Part shown: one piece after another, positions 59,899 to 64,000 of the stretch
How positions within the stretch are numbered: position 1 is the stretch's first letter
Layout of the letters: each line of letters begins with the position of its first letter
Source of the DNA: Cytophagaceae bacterium
Lineage (GTDB): Bacteria; Bacteroidota; Bacteroidia; Cytophagales; Spirosomataceae
Direction: 5' to 3'
Assembly: GCA_016722655.1 (NCBI GenBank)
Contig: JADKIR010000005.1
Span: 558,001-622,000, forward strand
DNA length: 64,000 bases
Position numbers and translations under genes: made by a program
Notes under the pieces: generated by a model
Seen by the model: the letters and a program-made list of their open reading frames with translations, nothing else
Database searches by the model: none
Told to the model about the DNA's origin: nothing

Positions 59899-61434
59899 TT
59901 GAACTCAAAAGTTATTCTGATTATACTTGATGGTTGGGGTCTCCCCAAACCCGGCGAAGAATGGAGATCGGCGATTGATGCCGCAAATGTTCCTTATTTC
60001 AGACAATTAATGGCTACTTATCCAAATAGTACACTGGAAGCCTGTGGCAGAGCGGTTGGATTACCTAATGGCCAGATGGGTAACTCAGAAGTAGGTCATA
60101 TGAATCTTGGTGCCGGAAGGGTGGTTTATCAGGAACTGGAAAAAATCAATGTTGCGATTGAGGAAGGAAAAATGGCACAAGAAAAAGTCCTTTTGGATGC
60201 ACTGGAATATGCCAAAACCAATGACAAAGCATTTCATTTGATTGGCCTATGTTCTGATGGTGGGGTGCATTCCCATATTGAACATTTAAAAGGTCTTTGC
60301 CAAATTGCAGCTCAAAATGGCGTTAAGAAAGTATTTGTACATGCTTTTATGGATGGCCGGGATTGTGATCCTAAATCAGGAAAAGCTTTTGTGCAGGACT
60401 TGAGTAATACACTGGAACAAACCGGAGGTAAGATTGCTTCTCTTACGGGTCGTTATTTTGCTATGGATCGTGATAAAAGATGGGATCGGGTGAAACTTGC
60501 CTATGATGCCATGGTGAATGGTGTGGGGGAAATTTCGGTAGAAAAAAATCAAATCGCTGACACTATTCAAAAAAGTTATGACAATGGTGTAACCGATGAG
60601 TTTTTAAAGCCAATTATTGTAACAGAAAATGGCCATCCAGTAGGAAATATTCAGGAAGGCGACGCCGTGATGTGTTTTAACTTCAGGACTGATCGTGGCA
60701 GAGAAATTACCGAAGTATTGACTCAAAAAGACTTTCCTGAGCAAAACATGAAAGCCTTGGATTTGTATTATCTTACAATGACCAATTACGATGAGACTTT
60801 CAAAAACGTAAAAGTGATTTATGAGAAAGACAATCTGAACAATACGCTTGGGGAAGTGCTTGAAGCTGCCGGTAAAAAACAAATCAGATCGGCTGAAACT
60901 GAAAAATATCCTCATGTAACCTTCTTTTTCTCAGGTGGAAGAGAAGAGCCATTTGTAGGTGAAACACGCCTGCTTTCTCCTTCTCCTAAAGATGTAGCTA
61001 CTTACGACCTAAAACCTGAGATGTCGGCGAGAGATTTAGCCAAAAACCTGGTTCCCGAGCTTAATAAAGGAGAAGTTGACTTTGTATGTCTTAATTTTGC
61101 CAATCCTGACATGGTGGGCCATACCGGAGTGTTTTCGGCAGTTGTTAAGGCTGTGGAAACTGTGGATGGTTGTTTGAAAGATGTAGTTGAAGCAGGAAAA
61201 GCCAATGGTTACACTTCAATAGTAATTGCTGATCATGGAAACTCAGATTACATGATTAATGATGATAAAACTGTAAATACTGCTCACTCGCTTAATCTGG
61301 TTCCGTTTATTGTAGTGGATGACGCTTACAAAGGGCAGCCAAAATCAGGAAAATTGGGTGATGTTGCCCCTACAATCCTGAAGATTATGGGTATCGGGAT
61401 TCCGGCAGAAATGACCGGCAATATATTGATTTAA
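59899..61434 (+). CDS. gpmI: 2,3-bisphosphoglycerate-independent phosphoglycerate mutase
   Basis: GpmI interconverts 3- and 2-phosphoglycerate in glycolysis with two Mn2+. The 511-residue protein has D11 in 'VILIILDGWG', the phosphoserine S63 in 'NGQMGNSEVGHMNLG', 'HSHIEHLKGLC', 'HAFMDGRDCDPKSG' and 'IADHGNSDYMIND'. Length is standard. It starts at TTG, with no ATG available in the 5' region. It is transcribed alone, with a terminator 20 bp after the stop. Confidence 0.96.
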   Translation: MNSKVILIILDGWGLPKPGEEWRSAIDAANVPYFRQLMATYPNSTLEACGRAVGLPNGQMGNSEVGHMNLGAGRVVYQELEKINVAIEEGKMAQEKVLLDALEYAKTNDKAFHLIGLCSDGGVHSHIEHLKGLCQIAAQNGVKKVFVHAFMDGRDCDPKSGKAFVQDLSNTLEQTGGKIASLTGRYFAMDRDKRWDRVKLAYDAMVNGVGEISVEKNQIADTIQKSYDNGVTDEFLKPIIVTENGHPVGNIQEGDAVMCFNFRTDRGREITEVLTQKDFPEQNMKALDLYYLTMTNYDETFKNVKVIYEKDNLNNTLGEVLEAAGKKQIRSAETEKYPHVTFFFSGGREEPFVGETRLLSPSPKDVATYDLKPEMSARDLAKNLVPELNKGEVDFVCLNFANPDMVGHTGVFSAVVKAVETVDGCLKDVVEAGKANGYTSIVIADHGNSDYMINDDKTVNTAHSLNLVPFIVVDDAYKGQPKSGKLGDVAPTILKIMGIGIPAEMTGNILI

Positions 61435-61453
61435 AAAAAATAAAATATTTCCT

Positions 61454-61489
61454 AAACTCCCTCAGAGATTCTCCGGGGGAGTTTTTTTT
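61454..61489 (+). terminator. terminator of gpmI
   Basis: AAACTCCC (61454-61461) pairs with GGGAGTTT (61477-61484) and the T-run continues to 61489. The stem overlaps the 3' end of the convergent gene, which uses the sequence as codons. Confidence 0.7.
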
Positions 61490-62226
61490 GCGATTTCGTT
61501 TACAAAATTGACAACTTTTATCAATTCAGCAGGCTTTTTTAATGACAAGTGGTTTTCCGAAGCATACTTTTTGGCCTCTTTGCTAAAAGGTTCGAAAATT
61601 TTAAAATTATTAGAAACAAGCTGCATCTTTTCTCTCCAATTGACATAGTATTCAGTCTTTTTCAAAAACTCACCTTCATACCCATCTCCACTGGCTTCAT
61701 AACCTGTTCTGTCACCCGAAACTTTCGGATAAAACATACACTTATTTTGCCTGAAAAGCTCAAAATGGCCTTCAGTCAACTTTTCATAGTAAAAATCACC
61801 TGCACCGGCGTACTGTTTGTTGTATTTTCTAAAAACATGCTTTTCTATTTCAAACTCATAAGGTGCAATTTCCATCACATCGCGGTTGGCACCCAGAGAA
61901 ACATATAATTTATTCTGAGCCAGATTATAACCTAGTAACCCGGCTGAAGATTTCCCGTTGGGTTCTAATAATACCGAACCCTTAAACCACCCATTCATAA
62001 AAAATGGCGTGCCTTTATAAATCAACTCTTTCAGATTTATCGTATTTAGCCTTAGATTATTCTCTTTAAAATAACTGATTAAAATGGTGTCCCCCTCAGA
62101 ATTGACATCTATTTTACTATCAGAAGAAGAAAATTTGAGGTTTTGTACAAAATATTCCTTGGGTGGTTCCTGAGCTTGACAATTTATCAAATATGCTAAG
62201 GATAAAAATAAAATAATACTTTTCAT
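61462..62226 (-). CDS. lipoprotein of unknown function
   Basis: The 254-residue product has a lipoprotein signal peptide 'MKSIILFLSLAYLINC' with the cysteine at residue 16. The body has strands and helices with 'FMNGWFKGSVLLEPNGKSSA', 'LYVSLGANRDVMEIAPYEFE' and 'GDFYYEKLTEGHFELFRQNK', and no family that I recognise. It converges on gpmI and probably sits at the inner face of the outer membrane. Confidence 0.65.
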   Translation of the reverse strand: MKSIILFLSLAYLINCQAQEPPKEYFVQNLKFSSSDSKIDVNSEGDTILISYFKENNLRLNTINLKELIYKGTPFFMNGWFKGSVLLEPNGKSSAGLLGYNLAQNKLYVSLGANRDVMEIAPYEFEIEKHVFRKYNKQYAGAGDFYYEKLTEGHFELFRQNKCMFYPKVSGDRTGYEASGDGYEGEFLKKTEYYVNWREKMQLVSNNFKIFEPFSKEAKKYASENHLSLKKPAELIKVVNFVNEIAKKTPPENL

Positions 62227-62330
62227 GAGCTTATAATATTAAAATAAATACCTGAAATTCAATCAATTAATATCAAATTTAACTATTAACCCTAAATTTG
62301 CAAGAAATTCATATAAAATTTTCAAAATGA

Positions 62331-62371
62331 TAAAAAAAAACAGGAAATACCTGCTTAAGATACTTCCTGTT
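62331..62371 (-). terminator. terminator of the SPFH gene
   Basis: On the reverse strand AACAGGAA pairs with TTCCTGTT (62371-62364 and 62346-62339) and is followed by eight T. It lies about 60 bp after the stop of the SPFH gene. Confidence 0.65.
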
Positions 62372-62432
62372 ATTTTGACAAAAATAATTTTAGATTGAAA
62401 GCTAATTCACAAAAGCCTTATTTCCATTGAAA

Positions 62433-63332
62433 TTAATTGGCATTCAACATCACTGGGGCATTTTTTCCCATAATTATTATTTTTGCATTTGGCGATGCCG
62501 CCAAATCTTTCTGGGCTTTTATTTGCTCATATTGCAATTGTTTGTCAGTAAGTGTGGAAGTTATAATACGCTGATAATCAGCAATACCTTGTGCTTCAAC
62601 TCTTTTCCTTTCTGCTTCCTGTTTTTCTTTTTGCAATACAAACTGCATTTTTTGGGCATCCTGCTCGGCATTGATTTTTGATTCTATGGTCTTTTTAACC
62701 GATTCTGGCAGGGTAATATTTCTTACCAATAATTGCTCTAAAACAAGACCTCTGGTTTTAAAATCTTTTTCAATGGCCCCAAAAATCCTTGTCTGAAATT
62801 CATCCCTTTTCAAGGAATATAAACTTACCGCCTCATAATTGGCTGAAATATCCCGAATTCTGGTTCTTGAAAGTGGTCTGACAATCACATCTACATAATC
62901 AAGGCCAATTCCCCTTACAATATTTGGAGCTTTTTCAGGCAAAATCCGGAAAAGTACCGTAAGGTCAATGGTTACTTCCAACCCATCTGCAGACAATACT
63001 TTGATGGCATCGTCACCAGATTTCGAACCCTCATCATGAACACCAGACATGGTATAATTTTGGGTCTTAATGTCCATTTCTTTCACATCTACCAATGGAT
63101 TTACAATGTTCAATCCACTCGGAAGAGTTTCTTGTTTTACTTTACCAAAAAGTGACTGAACCCCAACTTTCCCGGCGTCAATCTGAACAACCATGGTGGA
63201 CAATAATCCCAATGCAGCCAAAACAAATCCACCGATTTTAATGCCACCTGAAAATCTTGAAAGTGGGTTATTAAGTTTAGATAAATTGAAGGCTGCAAGC
63301 AAGGCAAGCACACCAATAATAATTAGTAACAT
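62433..63332 (-). CDS. prohibitin/SPFH-family membrane protein
   Basis: The 299-residue protein has two N-terminal hydrophobic segments (2-15 and 33-50), then a prohibitin SPFH domain ('VVQIDAGKVGVQSLFGKVKQ', 'GLNIVNPLVDVKEMDIKTQN', 'LEVTIDLTVLFRILPEKAPN') and a long charged coil rich in Glu, Lys and Gln ('VLQKEKQEAERKRVEAQGIA'). It forms ring assemblies at the inner membrane and often controls the FtsH protease or membrane quality. It starts at an ATG and stands alone, with a strong terminator. Confidence 0.93.
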   Translation of the reverse strand: MLLIIIGVLALLAAFNLSKLNNPLSRFSGGIKIGGFVLAALGLLSTMVVQIDAGKVGVQSLFGKVKQETLPSGLNIVNPLVDVKEMDIKTQNYTMSGVHDEGSKSGDDAIKVLSADGLEVTIDLTVLFRILPEKAPNIVRGIGLDYVDVIVRPLSRTRIRDISANYEAVSLYSLKRDEFQTRIFGAIEKDFKTRGLVLEQLLVRNITLPESVKKTIESKINAEQDAQKMQFVLQKEKQEAERKRVEAQGIADYQRIITSTLTDKQLQYEQIKAQKDLAASPNAKIIIMGKNAPVMLNAN

Positions 63333-63514
63333 TTTTTGTTTATTTTTTCTGCTAATTTACTGTAAATCATTGGAGTTTGTTATGATTTTTTATAAAAGGT
63401 CAGAATTGATAATAATTAATATTTTTTTTTATTTTGATAAATATTTAGGTCCAAAATTGGCTTATAAAAAAAATAAAAAAACTATATTTAAGCCATATAA
63501 TTATTCAAACTAAA

Positions 63515-64000
63515 ATGAAAAAAATCGGTTTTATTTTTCTCCTTTTAATATACAGTTCAGTAGGTTTTTCACAATCTTTTTACCCGTATCAGGGCATTTC
63601 TTTTAACAAAGTAAAGCTAAACGACAATTTTTGGCTGCCAAAAATTGAAATCAACCGAACGGTAACTATACCCTGGTCATTTGAACAATGCAAAACCACC
63701 GGCAGAATCAAAAATTTTGAACAAGCTGCTGCCAGAACCGGTAAGTTTTGCGGAGTTTATGTTTTTGACGACACCGACGTTTACAAAACCATAGAAGGAG
63801 CAGCCTACTCTCTGCAGGTCAAATACGATTTTAAATTAGATTCCTATGTTGACTCGCTCATCAATTTAATCGCTGCTGCTCAGGAGCCCGATGGATACCT
63901 TTATACTGTAAGAACTATGGGAGATAAGCATAATTGGATCGGAAAAGAACGTTATGAAAAAGAGCATGAACATAGTCATGAGCTTTATAATGCCGGGCAT
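63515..64000 (+). CDS. GH127-like (DUF1680) beta-L-arabinofuranosidase, 5' part
   Basis: The first 162 codons are present and the gene runs off the right edge. It has a signal peptide 'MKKIGFIFLLLIYSSVGFSQ', then 'FNKVKLNDNFWLPKIEINRT', 'CKTTGRIKNFEQAA' and 'IAAAQEPDGYLYT', which match the N-terminal part of GH127/DUF1680 hydrolases. These remove L-arabinofuranose from plant glycoproteins. The predicted catalytic Glu and Cys lie outside the window. It fits the glycan-breakdown theme of the sulfatase pair. Confidence 0.88.
   Translation, partial: MKKIGFIFLLLIYSSVGFSQSFYPYQGISFNKVKLNDNFWLPKIEINRTVTIPWSFEQCKTTGRIKNFEQAAARTGKFCGVYVFDDTDVYKTIEGAAYSLQVKYDFKLDSYVDSLINLIAAAQEPDGYLYTVRTMGDKHNWIGKERYEKEHEHSHELYNAGH

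Noticed and set aside
62293..62398. Rightward TAAATTTG box followed by a 23-codon frame
   Set aside because: The frame mostly consists of the terminator hairpin of the opposite gene, and such boxes arise by chance in AT-rich DNA.

Overview
The window comes from a low-GC, AT-rich member of the Bacteroidota, most likely order Cytophagales. The signs are a 645-residue ispG with the long Bacteroidota/plant-type insertion, many short -7 boxes of the form TAnnTTTG just upstream of genes, secreted proteins ending in coathanger-stack-like domains, a LytTR/NarL-rich regulator set, and a DapA, QueE, PPDK and ALDH16 complement typical of that order. No rRNA, tRNA or CRISPR array was found.

Layout. 1-3.8 kb: end of an MmcQ/YjbR gene, a small membrane protein, ispG, a RelE-type toxin-antitoxin pair and queE. 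3.9-11.1 kb: a nucleoside-catabolism cluster (deoB, a uridine-phosphorylase-like gene, deoC, ALDH16, deoD, cdd, guaD) that takes nucleosides to glyceraldehyde-3-phosphate, acetaldehyde/acetate and free or deaminated bases. 11.2-12.9 kb: a PIN toxin-antitoxin pair and an IS982 element with clean ends and a 7-bp target duplication. 13-24.7 kb: ppdK, a GNAT gene, a HigBA-like pair, a D-2-hydroxyacid dehydrogenase, a broken RsmB-like methyltransferase, an Rrf2 regulator with an aldehyde dehydrogenase, a RecD-like helicase and corA.

24.7-32.9 kb is an AT-rich accessory stretch: a DUF6934-like gene with a 53-residue partner bracketed by a 51-bp repeat, an unknown gene followed by a zinc-ribbon/PD-(D/E)XK-like nuclease, RhuM, small orphans, and a SIMPL gene bracketed by a 246-bp duplication. 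33-39.3 kb: a secreted repeat protein, a copper-export locus (CopZ-like protein, frameshifted CopA, 46-residue membrane protein), a frameshifted PAP2 gene and dapA.

39.4-54.6 kb is the most distinctive part. It has a NarL-type response regulator, a TPR histidine kinase, a LytTR protein, a PAS-like LuxR regulator with a broken paralogue, and several large secreted proteins, two of which share an N-terminal module. Three promoters carry the same 20-bp inverted-repeat motif at the same distance from the -7 box, two of them as tandem pairs with identical 23-bp spacing. A separate 22-bp perfect palindrome occurs upstream of both large surface-protein genes. This looks like an undescribed regulon for surface proteins. 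54.7-64 kb: ispF, an M16 peptidase, a sulfatase/glycosylasparaginase pair, gpmI, an SPFH protein and the start of a GH127-like gene.

A recurring oddity is broken genes. Five reading-frame breaks (transposase, CopA, PAP2, and two in one secreted protein) all fall in runs of five or six A and are all repaired by one extra A. Two more genes carry a single in-frame TAA. Either the assembly has homopolymer errors or these genes are decaying or recoded; sequence alone cannot decide.
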